Source: Deltaproteobacteria bacterium (GTDB lineage Bacteria; Myxococcota; XYA12-FULL-58-9). From it: DNA of 64,000 nucleotides. Where the stretch lies: positions 62,001 to 126,000 of the forward strand of contig JACRCV010000085.1 of the NCBI GenBank assembly GCA_016218825.1, given 5' to 3'. The position numbers and the translations under genes are program-made. Shown in pieces: positions 9,510 through 21,058 of this stretch. The notes under the pieces were generated by a model. The model was not told the DNA's origin. It did no database searches and saw only the letters and a list, made by a program, of their open reading frames with translations. Positions within the stretch are counted from its first letter, which is position 1; the number at the start of each line of letters is the position of its first letter.

Positions 9510-10376
9510 TTAGCTGCCGATCTTGAGGGGCAGCGTGACCGGGCAGTTGCTGCCGCCGGCGGTCGGGTACTTGATGCCGTTGAAGACCTTGGTCATGCAG
9601 TTCTTCAGCGCCCCGGCGCGGTAGTGACGATCGGTGATGCCGAACTCGACGACCTTGCCGTCGGGTCGGACGACGAACTCGATCTCCAAGGTCGACGGCA
9701 GCAGATTGCCCTCCGGGCCCTTCTTCTCCTCGAGCACGCAGACGTTCAGCTTGGCGACGTGCTTGCCGAGCGCCGCGAGGATGTCGCCCTGACTGCGGGT
9801 GCAGTCCGACACGAAGTCCTCGGCCTTCGGCGCCGCCTTGCTCTCCTCGACGGCCTTGCCGGTGCTCTTCGGGCGTGGCGCCGCCCGGCGCTCCGACTTG
9901 ATCTTCACCTCGGCCTCGGTGCCCAAGGTGACGAGCGCCACCAGATCCATCTGCCCGAGCTTGGAGCGCTCCTCGGCGAGCCGGCGAGCCTCGTCCGCGA
10001 GGCGCTGCTTCTCCGCCAGCCGCGCGGCCTCGTCCTTCTTGTAGGCCTCGTAGACGAAGAAGCCGCCGATGGCGCCGCCGGCGAGCAACACCAGAACCGA
10101 CACCAGCAAGATCCGCCGCACCTTCGCGGCGTTGCGTTTGCGGGCCGCCTTCTTCGCCTCGGCGATGTGGACCGCGAACGCCTTGACCTGCACCACCGGA
10201 TGAAACTCGCCGCCCTCGAGGGCGACGGGTGTCGTCAGCGGCAGCTCACCCTTGATGAGCTTCTCCGCCAACGCCTTGATCGGCACCGGCCCGCGCATGT
10301 CTTCGCCGACGCGATAGAGCCACTCGCCGCTGCTCTTGGAAATCTCGACTCCGATGCCACTCCAGATATCGACCAT
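9510..10376 (-). CDS. GYF-like/TM/AgmX-PglI-like C-terminal domain protein
   Basis: 288 residues from the ATG at 10376 (GAGG 11 bases upstream); a GTG at 10415 would add 13 residues. N-terminal ~60 residues resemble a GYF_2 domain (E-W-L-Y-R-V-G-E-D-M-R-G-P-V-P, then a K-x-L-I-K-G-E-L phrase), a peptide-binding fold. A basic stretch and one transmembrane helix follow (LLVSVLVLLAGGAIGGFFV), then a charged coiled coil (KKDEAARLAEKQRLADEARRLAEERSK). The C-terminal ~100 residues read like the TonB-like AgmX/PglI domain of gliding-motility proteins: two Cys (N-V-C-V and K-N-C-M), V-R-P-D-G-K-V, and F-N-G-I-K-Y-P. The domain family is known; the role of this protein is inferred to be at the envelope. 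Confidence 0.7.
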   Translation of the reverse strand: MVDIWSGIGVEISKSSGEWLYRVGEDMRGPVPIKALAEKLIKGELPLTTPVALEGGEFHPVVQVKAFAVHIAEAKKAARKRNAAKVRRILLVSVLVLLAGGAIGGFFVYEAYKKDEAARLAEKQRLADEARRLAEERSKLGQMDLVALVTLGTEAEVKIKSERRAAPRPKSTGKAVEESKAAPKAEDFVSDCTRSQGDILAALGKHVAKLNVCVLEEKKGPEGNLLPSTLEIEFVVRPDGKVVEFGITDRHYRAGALKNCMTKVFNGIKYPTAGGSNCPVTLPLKIGS

Positions 10377-10513
10377 GACGTGCGGCGCCTCGTACGCCTC
10401 CTCAACCCATAGCACACTTCTGCCACAAGACGTCTAGTCGGATGATCCCCCGGAATCGGTTGCCGGCATCCAAATCCAGGAGCACACCGAGGGCAAGAAG
10501 CCGGCGCCGCCGC

Positions 10514-11899
10514 TCAGTGGACCTGCCGCATCAGCGCCAGGAAACGGTCCGGCGGCACGAAGCCCGTCACCCGCGGGGTCGGGAGGATGGCGCCACTCGA
10601 GTCGACGAACGCCACGGTGGGCAGCCCCAAGACCCCGTAGCGCTCGAAGAGCTCCTCGATGTCCGGCGTCAGCTCGGTGGCGTCGAGGCGCACCGCGACG
10701 AAGCGGGTGGCCTCCGCCCGGACCTTTTGGTCGATGAAGGTGTCGCGCTCCAGCTCCTGGCACGCCACGCACCAGGTCGCGGTGAAGTCTACGACCATCG
10801 GGCGACGCTCGTTGCGGGCGCGCGCCGCCTGCGCCGCATGGTCGGCCGCCCACGCGATCCCCGGCACCCCCGGATCGGTGGTCGTCACCCGACCGCCAAA
10901 CGCCGCGACCGACACACCCACGGTCAAGAGCAGCACCGCGGCCGCCTCGGCGAACCGCTCGCTCGGCCGACCCTGGAGACTCAAGAACAACGCGCCGGCG
11001 GCCAGGCCGCCGACGATCAGCAACCAGCCCAAGAGCCCGCCGTACGGCACGTCCGCGAGCAACGCCGCGAAGTCGCCCCAGATATTGTGAACGTAATACA
11101 CCGCGACGACGAACATCGCGGTGGCGAGGATCATCTTCACCATCTCCATCCACGGCCCGGCGGTCGGCACCCTCTGGAGCCCGCCCGCGGAGATCGCCAG
11201 CAGCAAGAACGGCGCCCCCAACCCGAGCCCGAACGCGGTCATCAGCAAGAAGCCGTAGAACAGCTCGCCGGAGGTCGCGATCACCGCGAGGATGACCGCG
11301 AGCACCGGCCCGGTACAGGGCGCGGCGATCAGGCCACTGACGAGCCCCATCACCAGCGCGCCCCCGGCGCTCTTGCCGCCGAGCTGCGACAGCCGCGTAG
11401 AGAGCGCCGGCGGCAGCTGCAGCGAGAAGGTGCCCAAGATCGACAGGCCCATCAACACGCACAACAGCGCCACCGCGACGTTCACGAAGCCGCTCGACAG
11501 CGCGCTGCCGAACACGATCCGGAACGACGCGAACAGCGTCCCGAGGCCGGCGTACAAGAGCACCATCCCAAAGACGTAGATCAGCGCCAGCTCGATGACC
11601 CGGGCCCGCCCGGTCTGTCGCATGCCGCCGAAGTAGCGCACCGTGATCGGGATCAGCGGGTAGACGCACGGGGTGAAGGCGGTCAACAGCCCGCCGAGCC
11701 AGGCCGCGAGCAGCGCCAGCCAAAGACTGCCGGCGGAGATCGAGCCGGCGAGCGCGCTCGCCAGACGCTCGTGGATGGCCGGATCCACCGGCACCGGCGT
11801 CACCTCGGCGGCGGCGGCCGCGGTCGAGAGCGCCAACAACGCGATCGCGACCAACCCCGGCCAAAGACCCGTCGTGCGAACGATGCTGCGGACCTTCAC
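10514..11899 (-). CDS. DsbD/ScsB-like thiol:disulfide interchange protein, without N-terminal alpha domain
   Basis: 461 residues from GTG at 11899, 13 bp after the stop of the TlpA-like gene; further upstream in the frame is only Arg/Pro-rich shadow sequence. After a signal peptide (ALLALSTAAAAAE) there is a very short periplasmic segment instead of the usual DsbD alpha domain. Then comes the eight-helix electron-transfer core with its two essential cysteines in F-T-P-C-V-Y-P and A-A-P-C-T-G-P. The C-terminal thioredoxin domain carries C-V-A-C in F-T-A-T-W-C-V-A-C. It should move electrons from cytoplasmic thioredoxin to periplasmic thiol proteins. The obvious recipient is the TlpA-like protein encoded just upstream. 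Confidence 0.88.
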   Translation of the reverse strand: MKVRSIVRTTGLWPGLVAIALLALSTAAAAAEVTPVPVDPAIHERLASALAGSISAGSLWLALLAAWLGGLLTAFTPCVYPLIPITVRYFGGMRQTGRARVIELALIYVFGMVLLYAGLGTLFASFRIVFGSALSSGFVNVAVALLCVLMGLSILGTFSLQLPPALSTRLSQLGGKSAGGALVMGLVSGLIAAPCTGPVLAVILAVIATSGELFYGFLLMTAFGLGLGAPFLLLAISAGGLQRVPTAGPWMEMVKMILATAMFVVAVYYVHNIWGDFAALLADVPYGGLLGWLLIVGGLAAGALFLSLQGRPSERFAEAAAVLLLTVGVSVAAFGGRVTTTDPGVPGIAWAADHAAQAARARNERRPMVVDFTATWCVACQELERDTFIDQKVRAEATRFVAVRLDATELTPDIEELFERYGVLGLPTVAFVDSSGAILPTPRVTGFVPPDRFLALMRQVH

Positions 11900-11912
11900 G
11901 GCGAGCGTCGCT

Positions 11913-12698
11913 CTACTTGCCCTTCTTCTTGCCCTTGCCCTTGGCCTTGCCCTTGTCCTTGCCCTTGGCCTTGCCTTTGGCCTTGGTGTCGGGGGCGGCG
12001 GGCTCAGCGGCGGCCGCCTCCGCCGACTTGGCCGCAGCCGCGGCTTCAGCGCCAGCCGGGGCCGGCTCGGTCTTGGCGTCGGTCGTCGCCTCACCCGGAT
12101 GCCCGCTCATGTACTTGGCGAGGACGTCGGGCACCGGATCGGTCGTCGGCTCGCCGATGCTCTTGCGGATGTTCTCGAGCAGCGCCCGCGAGATGTCGTC
12201 GTTGTAGCCGACGTTGACGAACGCGACCTTGCCTTCGCCGGTAACGAGGTACACGCAGGGCAGCTTGGAGATGTAGAACCGCTTGGCGACGATGTTGAAG
12301 CGGTCGGAGAGCACCGGGAACGAGACGTTGCTCTGCTTCGCGAGGTTCTTGATGAACTCGATCTGGTCGGCCTCTTTGTCGATGGAGATCGAGAGGATCA
12401 TCAAGCCCTTGTCTTTGTACAGGTTGTACAGCGCGCCGAGGTAGGGCATCTCACGCTTGCACGGCTCGCAGTAGGTGGCGAAGAACGACAGCAGGATGGC
12501 CTTCTTCGGCTCTTTGGCCTCGGCGCCGTAGTAGCGCTCGACGCTGACGTAGGGCTCGCCGGCCTCGTCGGTGTTCACGACCTTGAGCGTGAAGTTCTTC
12601 ACCTCTTCGCCGACCTCGAAGCGGTCTTTCTCGTTCGCCTGCGCGGCGGTCGTCTGCGCCAGGAACATGCCCAAAAGGGCCAGAGTCGTTCGCATCAT
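11913..12698 (-). CDS. TlpA-family thioredoxin with Lys/Gly/Ala-rich tail
   Basis: 261 residues. Start chosen at ATG 12698 with GAGGAG nine bases upstream; a further ATG follows immediately at 12695. Signal peptide MMRTTLALLGMFLAQTTAAQA. The thioredoxin-like domain spans about residues 25-170, with active site Y-C-E-P-C after F-F-A-T and the cis-Pro region K-L-P-C-V-Y-L. From about residue 195 the protein becomes Ala/Glu/Pro-rich and ends in a 12-bp-periodic Lys/Gly/Ala tail (positions 11914-11985). It is a periplasmic thiol reductant or cytochrome-c-maturation-type oxidoreductase, likely reduced by the DsbD-like protein encoded next. The basic tail might bind cell wall or nucleic acid, which is speculation. 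Confidence 0.85.
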   Translation of the reverse strand: MMRTTLALLGMFLAQTTAAQANEKDRFEVGEEVKNFTLKVVNTDEAGEPYVSVERYYGAEAKEPKKAILLSFFATYCEPCKREMPYLGALYNLYKDKGLMILSISIDKEADQIEFIKNLAKQSNVSFPVLSDRFNIVAKRFYISKLPCVYLVTGEGKVAFVNVGYNDDISRALLENIRKSIGEPTTDPVPDVLAKYMSGHPGEATTDAKTEPAPAGAEAAAAAKSAEAAAAEPAAPDTKAKGKAKGKDKGKAKGKGKKKGK

Positions 12699-12715
12699 CA
12701 GTTCAGGCTCCTCAC

Positions 12716-13996
12716 TCAAGGACTTCGCGCCAGGACTCCCAAGAGAGCCGACGGCTCGAGCGCGACCTCCTCCACCGAGGTGGCGCGGAGGTTCTTCAGC
12801 TTGCCGCGGCGCGATGTCAGCTCATCCTCACCCAACACCAACGCGAATCGGGCACCGGTCCGGTCGGCGTGCTTCATCTGCTGTTTCAGGCGACCGGCGC
12901 CGACCTCCACTTTGTACCGTCCATCCGATCGTATCCCGTCCGCGAGCAAGAAAGCCAGAACCTCGGCGCCCGCCATCGGCACCAAGTACAGGTCCGGCCC
13001 GACCGCCGGCACCCCGGCCGCCGCCACCAACAACGCCAAGCGCTCGACCCCGGCGGCAAAGCCTACCGCGGGCGTCGGCATGCCCCCGAGCTCCTCGACC
13101 AGGTTGTCGTAGCGACCGCCGCCGAGGATCGCGTCCTGGGCCCCGAGGGCGCGGGTCGTGAGCTCGAAGGTCGTGCCGGTGTAGTAGTCGAGGCCGCGCA
13201 CCAGGCGCGGATCGCGCTCGAACGGGACCTTCAGCGCCTGCAAGAGCGCCAGCACCTTGTCGAAGTGTTGCCGCGCCGCCGGGGTCATCGCGTCGAGGAT
13301 GTCGGGAGCGCCGTCCACCACCGTGCGGCAAGGGGCGCGCTTGCAGTCGAGCACCCGCAGCGGGTTGGTGTCGAGGCGGGCCTTGCACGACTCGCAGAGC
13401 TCGGTCATGTGCCGGCCGAGGTAGTCGCGCAACACCGCCCGGTAGGCCTTGCGGCTGTCGTTGTCGCCCACCGAGTTGACCCGCACCGCGACCTCGAAGA
13501 GGCCGAGGCGCCCGCACAGCTGCCACAGCATCCACAGCAGCTCGGCGTCGGCGGCCGGGTCCGCGATCCCGAGGAGCTCGGCGCCGATCTGATAGAACTG
13601 GCGATAGCGGCCCTTCTGCGGGCTCTCGGCGCGGAACATCGGCCCGGCGTACCACCAGCGCTGGATCGGATCGACGCGCGCCAGGTTGTGCTCGACGTAA
13701 GCGCGCACCGCGCCGGCGGTGCCCTCGGGCCTGAGCGTCAACGAGCGCTCGCCGCGGTCGGAGAACGAGTACATCTCCTTGGCGACGATGTCGGTGTCGG
13801 TGCCGATGCCGCGCTGAAACAACGCCGTCGGCTCGACGACCGGCAGCCAGACGCGGCGAAAACCGAACGACTCCATGACCGCGGCCGCCGCCGCGAAGAT
13901 CTTCTGCCACACCGCGGTGTCGAGGAACGCTTCGGTGGCGCCGGGGCGGATGTCGTTCATCCCCTTGACCGCCTGGATCGACTTCGCCTCAGCCAT
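12716..13996 (-). CDS. hisS: Histidyl-tRNA synthetase
   Basis: 426 residues, starting at ATG 13996, which overlaps the end of the diguanylate cyclase gene by 8 bp. Class II synthetase features: motif 2 (M-F-R-A-E-S-P-Q-K-G-R-Y-R-Q-F), the histidine-binding box L-V-R-G-L-D-Y-Y-T-G-T-T-F-E, motif 3 glycines G-G-G-R-Y-D-N-L, and a C-terminal anticodon-binding domain of ~95 residues. Length is normal. It attaches histidine to tRNA-His in the cytoplasm. It is the housekeeping member of a tight minus-strand set with the cyclase upstream and the two thioredoxin-type genes downstream (17 bp to the next ATG). Confidence 0.97.
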   Translation of the reverse strand: MAEAKSIQAVKGMNDIRPGATEAFLDTAVWQKIFAAAAAVMESFGFRRVWLPVVEPTALFQRGIGTDTDIVAKEMYSFSDRGERSLTLRPEGTAGAVRAYVEHNLARVDPIQRWWYAGPMFRAESPQKGRYRQFYQIGAELLGIADPAADAELLWMLWQLCGRLGLFEVAVRVNSVGDNDSRKAYRAVLRDYLGRHMTELCESCKARLDTNPLRVLDCKRAPCRTVVDGAPDILDAMTPAARQHFDKVLALLQALKVPFERDPRLVRGLDYYTGTTFELTTRALGAQDAILGGGRYDNLVEELGGMPTPAVGFAAGVERLALLVAAAGVPAVGPDLYLVPMAGAEVLAFLLADGIRSDGRYKVEVGAGRLKQQMKHADRTGARFALVLGEDELTSRRGKLKNLRATSVEEVALEPSALLGVLARSP

Positions 13997-15776
13997 CCGC
14001 GCTCCTCGCCGGCTCGACCGCGCCGGCGTGCACATTGGGCGCCGCCACCACGCGGTTCTTTCCCTGATCTTTCGCCTGATACAGTGCCTGGTCGGCGCGA
14101 GCAACCAGATCTTCGACCTTGGTCACCCCGGTCTCCGGATAACCGGCGACGCCGAACGAGGCGGTGATCTTCAAGCGCCGGCCGTCGACGACCATGACGA
14201 TCGCCTCGATGTCGGCACGGATCCGGTCGACCATCTTGCAGGCCTCGGCGATCTTGGCGCGCGGCAACAGCAACGCGAACTCCTCGCCGCCGTATCGCCC
14301 GGCGAGGTCGGCGCCGCGCACGTTCTTCTTGACGACCCGCGCCACCGCCCGCAGCACCTGATCGCCCGCCTGGTGGCCGAAGGTGTCGTTCAGGCCCTTG
14401 AAGTCGTCGAGATCGAAGATGCTGACCGCGAACGAGTTGTCGTAGCGCACCGATCGCCACCACTCCTCGTGCAGGCGTTGGTCGAAGTGGCGCCGCACCA
14501 ACAACCCGGTCAACCCGTCGATGGTCGCGAGCTCGTAGAGCCGCGAGTTCTCGATCGCCACCGCCGCTTGATCCGCGATCGCCGACAGCACCCGCAGGTG
14601 CTCCGCGGTGTACGCCGCCGCCGCCTCCGATTGCACGCTCATCACCCCCATGACCTCGCCGTAGGTCACGAGCGGCACCCCCATCCACGACGGGAAACCG
14701 GGGTCGTCGTAGCGATCGGTCTTCGCGAACTTGAGGTACTCGCCCGGCTCGCCGGTGAGCATCAACGGCTCGCGGTGCGCCATCACCCAACCCGACAACC
14801 CCTCGTCGCTCGACGCGTCCATCTCCTTGTAACGCTTGCCCTGCTCGTCGAAGAGCTCGTAGTGGGCGGTCTTCGCCGACTCGTCGACCAACCCGAGCAT
14901 GAAACGGGAGCGGTGGCCGACGAGCCGCAGGGTCTCGGTGGAGATGTTCTTCAACAGCACCTCGTGCTCGAGGCTCGACGAGATGATCTGCGCCACGGCG
15001 TTCAGGGTCGACAGCTCCTGCACCCGGAAGTCGAGCGCCTCGCGCGCCAGATAGCCGCGGCGGAAGATCCAGTTGAACAACAACCCCAAGGCGCCGAGCA
15101 GCAGGAACTGCACGATGCCCTGATGTAGCTCGCCGAAGACCATCGCCAGCGCGAACGGCAACAGCGTCGACTCCGCCAGCACCACCTTGAGCAGGAACTC
15201 CCGCCACAGCGCCCGGGTCGGCGCCCCTTCGAACCAGTGCGAGCCGCCGGCCACGGTGTAGTGAATGACGAGGAAGGTGATCCCGAACGCCGCGAGGCGC
15301 CAGGCGACCCCCCAGTCCGAGTGCAGGAACATGCTGCCGTCGACGTCGTAGATGATGCCGACCGCGAAGATGCCGAGCGCCGGCAGGCCGCCGACGTAGA
15401 CGGCCTGGGCGACGACGTAGCGCCACGGCGTGCCCTGGTGGGCGCGCTCGGCGACGAAGATCCGCACCACGTGATCCGCGGTCAACACCACCGCCACCAT
15501 CCAGGCGGCCGGCACCACCCCGAACGCAAACGCGGCGGCGACGTAGAACGCCGAGTCGAGGGCGATGCGCACCCGGCGAAAGATCCGAAAGGCGAGGAAG
15601 CGCGCCGCGACGCACAAGAGCGCGGTCGCGAGCAGCTCCCAGGACAGCTCCCAGGGGCGCAGCGCGCTGTTCGGCGACAGCGTCTCCAGGAGAAGCGCCG
15701 CCCACCCCGAAAGGCCGACGCCGCTCAAGAACGCGATGTGCAGCGGCCCAAAGCGCCTGGTGGCTGGATTCTCCAT
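13989..15776 (-). CDS. Membrane diguanylate cyclase, MASE-like/GAF/GGDEF
   Basis: 595 residues from ATG 15776. Residues ~10-240 form about seven to eight hydrophobic helices, a MASE-like integral membrane sensor. A GAF domain follows (about 255-410), then a GGDEF domain (about 415-585). The active-site loop is G-G-E-E-F (496-500), a catalytically competent variant. An inhibitory RxxD site (R-G-A-D, 487-490) lies exactly five residues before it, as in product-inhibited cyclases. It should make cyclic di-GMP at the inner membrane in response to a signal bound by the membrane or GAF part. A PilZ protein, a possible c-di-GMP receptor, is encoded ~9.7 kb away. The gene overlaps hisS by 8 bp. Confidence 0.93.
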   Translation of the reverse strand: MENPATRRFGPLHIAFLSGVGLSGWAALLLETLSPNSALRPWELSWELLATALLCVAARFLAFRIFRRVRIALDSAFYVAAAFAFGVVPAAWMVAVVLTADHVVRIFVAERAHQGTPWRYVVAQAVYVGGLPALGIFAVGIIYDVDGSMFLHSDWGVAWRLAAFGITFLVIHYTVAGGSHWFEGAPTRALWREFLLKVVLAESTLLPFALAMVFGELHQGIVQFLLLGALGLLFNWIFRRGYLAREALDFRVQELSTLNAVAQIISSSLEHEVLLKNISTETLRLVGHRSRFMLGLVDESAKTAHYELFDEQGKRYKEMDASSDEGLSGWVMAHREPLMLTGEPGEYLKFAKTDRYDDPGFPSWMGVPLVTYGEVMGVMSVQSEAAAAYTAEHLRVLSAIADQAAVAIENSRLYELATIDGLTGLLVRRHFDQRLHEEWWRSVRYDNSFAVSIFDLDDFKGLNDTFGHQAGDQVLRAVARVVKKNVRGADLAGRYGGEEFALLLPRAKIAEACKMVDRIRADIEAIVMVVDGRRLKITASFGVAGYPETGVTKVEDLVARADQALYQAKDQGKNRVVAAPNVHAGAVEPARSADG

Positions 15777-15951
15777 GATCCCATTTGCCTCGTACGCCGC
15801 ACCCCGAATGCGGAACGCGGGGCTCTGACGCACTGGGTCAAAGTGATGACTTTAGCAGGGGAACCGGGCAATTGCCACGACTGCAGCGCCGGACGACGAC
15901 CGTCGGCCGCCGCTGGCGACACGTGTCGGCCTGTTCTATGGTGCGCGCCTG

Positions 15952-17556
15952 ATGCGCATCCTGGTGCTCAGCGTCGGCCTGTCCGCGTGCGCGACGGCGC
16001 CGGTCGCCGGCCCCGCGAGTGGACTCCGGATCTCGGCGGACGGCCACCAGGCCGTGGCCATGCTCAACAGGAACGCGCAGGCCGAGATCGAGTCGCTCAC
16101 CACGGCGCTCGTCGCCTGCAAGACGGTGAGCGCCCTCGAGAGCGCCAAAGACGGCCGCGGCTTCGCGCAGATGGCCGAGGTGCTGCGCGCCTTTGCCGGG
16201 CGGCACCGCCTCGAGTTTCGGGTCTCCGGGGCCAATGACGCCTTCGAGGTGGTGTTGGGCCACGGCCCGCCGACGGTCGCGCTGGTGGCGCACGGCGACG
16301 TGGTGCCGGTGACCGCCGCGGACGCGCCGCCGCTCGGTCCCGACGAGATCCCGCCCGGCTGGAGCCACCACCCCGTTGCCGCCGAGACGGTCGACGGCCG
16401 GCTCTATGGCCGCGGCAGCGAGGACGACAAGGGTCCGATCGCCGCCGCGCTCGTGGTGTTGGCGTCACTCGCCGACGGCGGCTACGTTCCCCGCGGCGAG
16501 ATCAAGCTGGTGATCGGCAACGGCGAGGAGTCGGACTGGGACGGCATGGAGCGCTACGTCGCCCAAACGCCGCCGGCGCGGTTCACGATCTCGATCGACG
16601 GCGAGTACCCGGTCGTGGTCGGCGAAGACGGCTTCGTCGTCTGGGAGCTCTCGGCCCCGGTCGCCGCCCCCGTGCCGTCGACGCGGGCGCGGATCGTCAG
16701 CGCCCGAGGCGGCGAGTTCCTGACCCAGGTCCCGGGCGCGGCAACCCTGCGCATGGTCCCCGGCAAGAACGAGACCCTGGAAGCCCTCACGGCGCGCGCC
16801 ACCGTCCTCGGCCGCGCCGAGCAAGAGCGACGGCACGGCGCCGGGCGCCCGTTCGGCATCAGCGTCACCGCCGACAGAGCGGCGGGCGAGGTGGCGCTCG
16901 AGGTCACCGGCAAGGCCGTGCACTCTTCGGTGCCGGAGGAGGGCGCGAACGCGCTCTGGCCACTCGCGGCGCTCGCGGTGGCCCTCGAGCTCGAGCAAGG
17001 CGGCGTGATGACGCTGTTCACCGCCATCCACCGCTTCTTCGACGGCGACGACTTCGGCGTGCGGCTGGGCTTGAGCTACCAGCACCCGTTGATGGGGGCC
17101 CTGGTCGTGGCTCCCGACGTGCTGCGCGTCGACGCCGGCCTCGCGACCTTGCGGATCAACATGCGCCGCCCGGCGGGGATGAGCAGGGAGGCGTTCGCCG
17201 ACAGGCTCGCCGCCGCCCTGGTGACGCTGCAGCGCGAGGTCGATCCGCGCATCGCCGAGACCGGCGAGCGCTACGTCGGTGAGCCGGTGCTGGTCGATCC
17301 GGAGAGCCCGCTGGTCCGGACCCTGCTCGAGGTCTACCGCCGCCAGCGCCGCGAGCCGCGAGCCGCGCCGCACACCATCCGCGGCGGGACCTACGCCCGC
17401 CTCTTCGACGGCGCGGTGAGCTTCGGCCCGGCGTGGCCGGGGAAGCCGACCACGGCCCACGCCGCCGACGAATACGTCCTGCTCGAGGATCTGGTCCGCA
17501 CCGCGTCGATGCTCATCGACGCGGTGACGCGCCTGGACGCCCTGCCGCCGCCGTAG
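15952..17556 (+). CDS. M20-family dipeptidase (PepV-like) lipoprotein
   Basis: 534 residues with a short lipoprotein signal ending L-S-A-C (Cys13). Metal-binding motifs of the M20 family are in order: V-A-H-G-D-V-V, G-R-G-S-E-D-D-K-G-P with the bridging Asp, G-N-G-E-E-S with the catalytic Glu, S-I-D-G-E-Y, and the late His in T-A-H-A-A-D-E-Y. A lid/dimerisation domain is inserted between. The PepV/carnosinase branch hydrolyses dipeptides or related amides using two zinc ions. A lipid anchor would place it on the periplasmic or surface side. Its 3' end overlaps the convergent SNase gene by 44 bp. Confidence 0.88.
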   Translation: MRILVLSVGLSACATAPVAGPASGLRISADGHQAVAMLNRNAQAEIESLTTALVACKTVSALESAKDGRGFAQMAEVLRAFAGRHRLEFRVSGANDAFEVVLGHGPPTVALVAHGDVVPVTAADAPPLGPDEIPPGWSHHPVAAETVDGRLYGRGSEDDKGPIAAALVVLASLADGGYVPRGEIKLVIGNGEESDWDGMERYVAQTPPARFTISIDGEYPVVVGEDGFVVWELSAPVAAPVPSTRARIVSARGGEFLTQVPGAATLRMVPGKNETLEALTARATVLGRAEQERRHGAGRPFGISVTADRAAGEVALEVTGKAVHSSVPEEGANALWPLAALAVALELEQGGVMTLFTAIHRFFDGDDFGVRLGLSYQHPLMGALVVAPDVLRVDAGLATLRINMRRPAGMSREAFADRLAAALVTLQREVDPRIAETGERYVGEPVLVDPESPLVRTLLEVYRRQRREPRAAPHTIRGGTYARLFDGAVSFGPAWPGKPTTAHAADEYVLLEDLVRTASMLIDAVTRLDALPPP

Positions 17557-18628
17557 TCGTCACCTGCGCGGCGTCGTCGATCACGATCTGGAGCTCGTCG
17601 GTGTCCTTCACCTTGCTGTGATAGACGCTCACCTTGCCGCGCGCCACCAGGAGCTCGTCTTTCGCCGCCTCGATGCCGGTCGCCGCCAGGACCTCTTTCT
17701 TGAAGAACACCAGCGGAAAGTCGGCGCCGCGGGAGCGCCCCAAGAGCACCAACACCACGCCCTTGCCGGTGTCGCGGATCGCCGCCACCCCGCCCAACAC
17801 CGCGGTCTTCTTGCCGACCTGGGCCGCGAGCAGGGTCGCGGCATCGGCGCGCGCCAGGTTGATGTGGCCGGCGTCGGCCGCCGCCGCCTCGTCGAACGCG
17901 GCGACAAACTCCGCCCGCGCCCGCCACCAGCTCAGGCGCTCGTCGTAGTCCGGGTAGTGCTCGGCCGTCTCGTCCCAGATGCCGCGGTGCGCGGCGCGCG
18001 CCTCCTCCTGGGCTTTGACGAAGGCGTCGTGATAGCGCCGCGAGTTGCCGTACTTGACGAAGTACGGGCTGAGGCCGGCGCGCACGCACTCGACGTTGTA
18101 GTTCGACCAAAGGTCGCCCTTCTTCACCAACACGTAGCTCAGGTAGCGCCCGTAGCGGTCGCGGATCTCCTGGGGATGATCGCGCTCCAGCCGCACGCTC
18201 GTCACGCCGGCGAAGAACCGCTTGGCAAACTCCTTGGCGGCCTCGCCCATCGGCGTCGCCATCTTCACCGGGCGCGACGAGCTCCCCCGCTTGGCCTTGA
18301 GATAGGCCGCGAACCCGGCCTTGGCGGCACTGCGGTCGGCCTCGTTCTTGAAGGTCTCCTCGGCGTCGACGCCGAGCAACCGCAGGCTCTCCGAGAGCCC
18401 GACGACCTTGATGGTATCGCCGTCGACGACCGCGTTCGCCGCCCGGGGATAGTCACCGAGCTCCAGGCCCGGGCGGTCCGCCGCGGTCTCGGCCGGCGCG
18501 CCTGCCTTGCCGCTGGCGGCCGCCGTCAACGTCGCCCGCGGTTCATCCCCAGGCGGCGCCGCCGCTGCCTGCACCGCGAGAACGGCGACGCCGACGAGCA
18601 CGGTGAAGCACGACCGCGTCACGAGCAC
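17513..18628 (-). CDS. Thermonuclease-family (SNase) protein with extra C-terminal domain
   Basis: 371 residues with a signal peptide (VGVAVLAVQAAAA). The SNase OB-fold spans about 60-225: V-V-D-G-D-T-I-K-V, L-R-L-L-G-V-D-A-E-E-T, R-D-R-Y-G-R-Y-L-S-Y-V and A-H-R-G-I-W. The Arg of L-R-L-L-G-V and the acidic D-A-E-E match the catalytic surface of staphylococcal nuclease, so secreted nuclease activity is plausible. The C-terminal ~110 residues (L-A-R-A-D-A-A-T-L-L-A-A-Q-V-G-K-K and onward) look like a second OB-type nucleic-acid-binding unit. It overlaps the M20 gene tail to tail and lies downstream of maeB on the same strand. Confidence 0.82.
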   Translation of the reverse strand: MLVTRSCFTVLVGVAVLAVQAAAAPPGDEPRATLTAAASGKAGAPAETAADRPGLELGDYPRAANAVVDGDTIKVVGLSESLRLLGVDAEETFKNEADRSAAKAGFAAYLKAKRGSSSRPVKMATPMGEAAKEFAKRFFAGVTSVRLERDHPQEIRDRYGRYLSYVLVKKGDLWSNYNVECVRAGLSPYFVKYGNSRRYHDAFVKAQEEARAAHRGIWDETAEHYPDYDERLSWWRARAEFVAAFDEAAAADAGHINLARADAATLLAAQVGKKTAVLGGVAAIRDTGKGVVLVLLGRSRGADFPLVFFKKEVLAATGIEAAKDELLVARGKVSVYHSKVKDTDELQIVIDDAAQVTTTAAAGRPGASPRR

Positions 18629-18658
18629 CGCTCCTCTCGCGCCCGGCGCCAGGCCGAA

Positions 18659-20902
<2,244 letters not shown>

Positions 20903-21058
20903 GTGAGGGCCTCCTTTGGCGACGCGGTCACGTCCCGCAGAAAACCGGTCCACCCCTCGCCGGTCAAAAAACGGCGCCGAGCATACTCCCGACGGCGCGA
21001 GGCAGCAAACGTCACCGTTTGCGCGCGACCGGGCGGCAACAACGGCTCGAGGCGCGCC

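Noticed and set aside
13813-15705. Alternative minus-strand frames within hisS and the cyclase gene
   Set aside because: They are Arg/Gly/Ala-rich and overlap conserved domains in the true frame.
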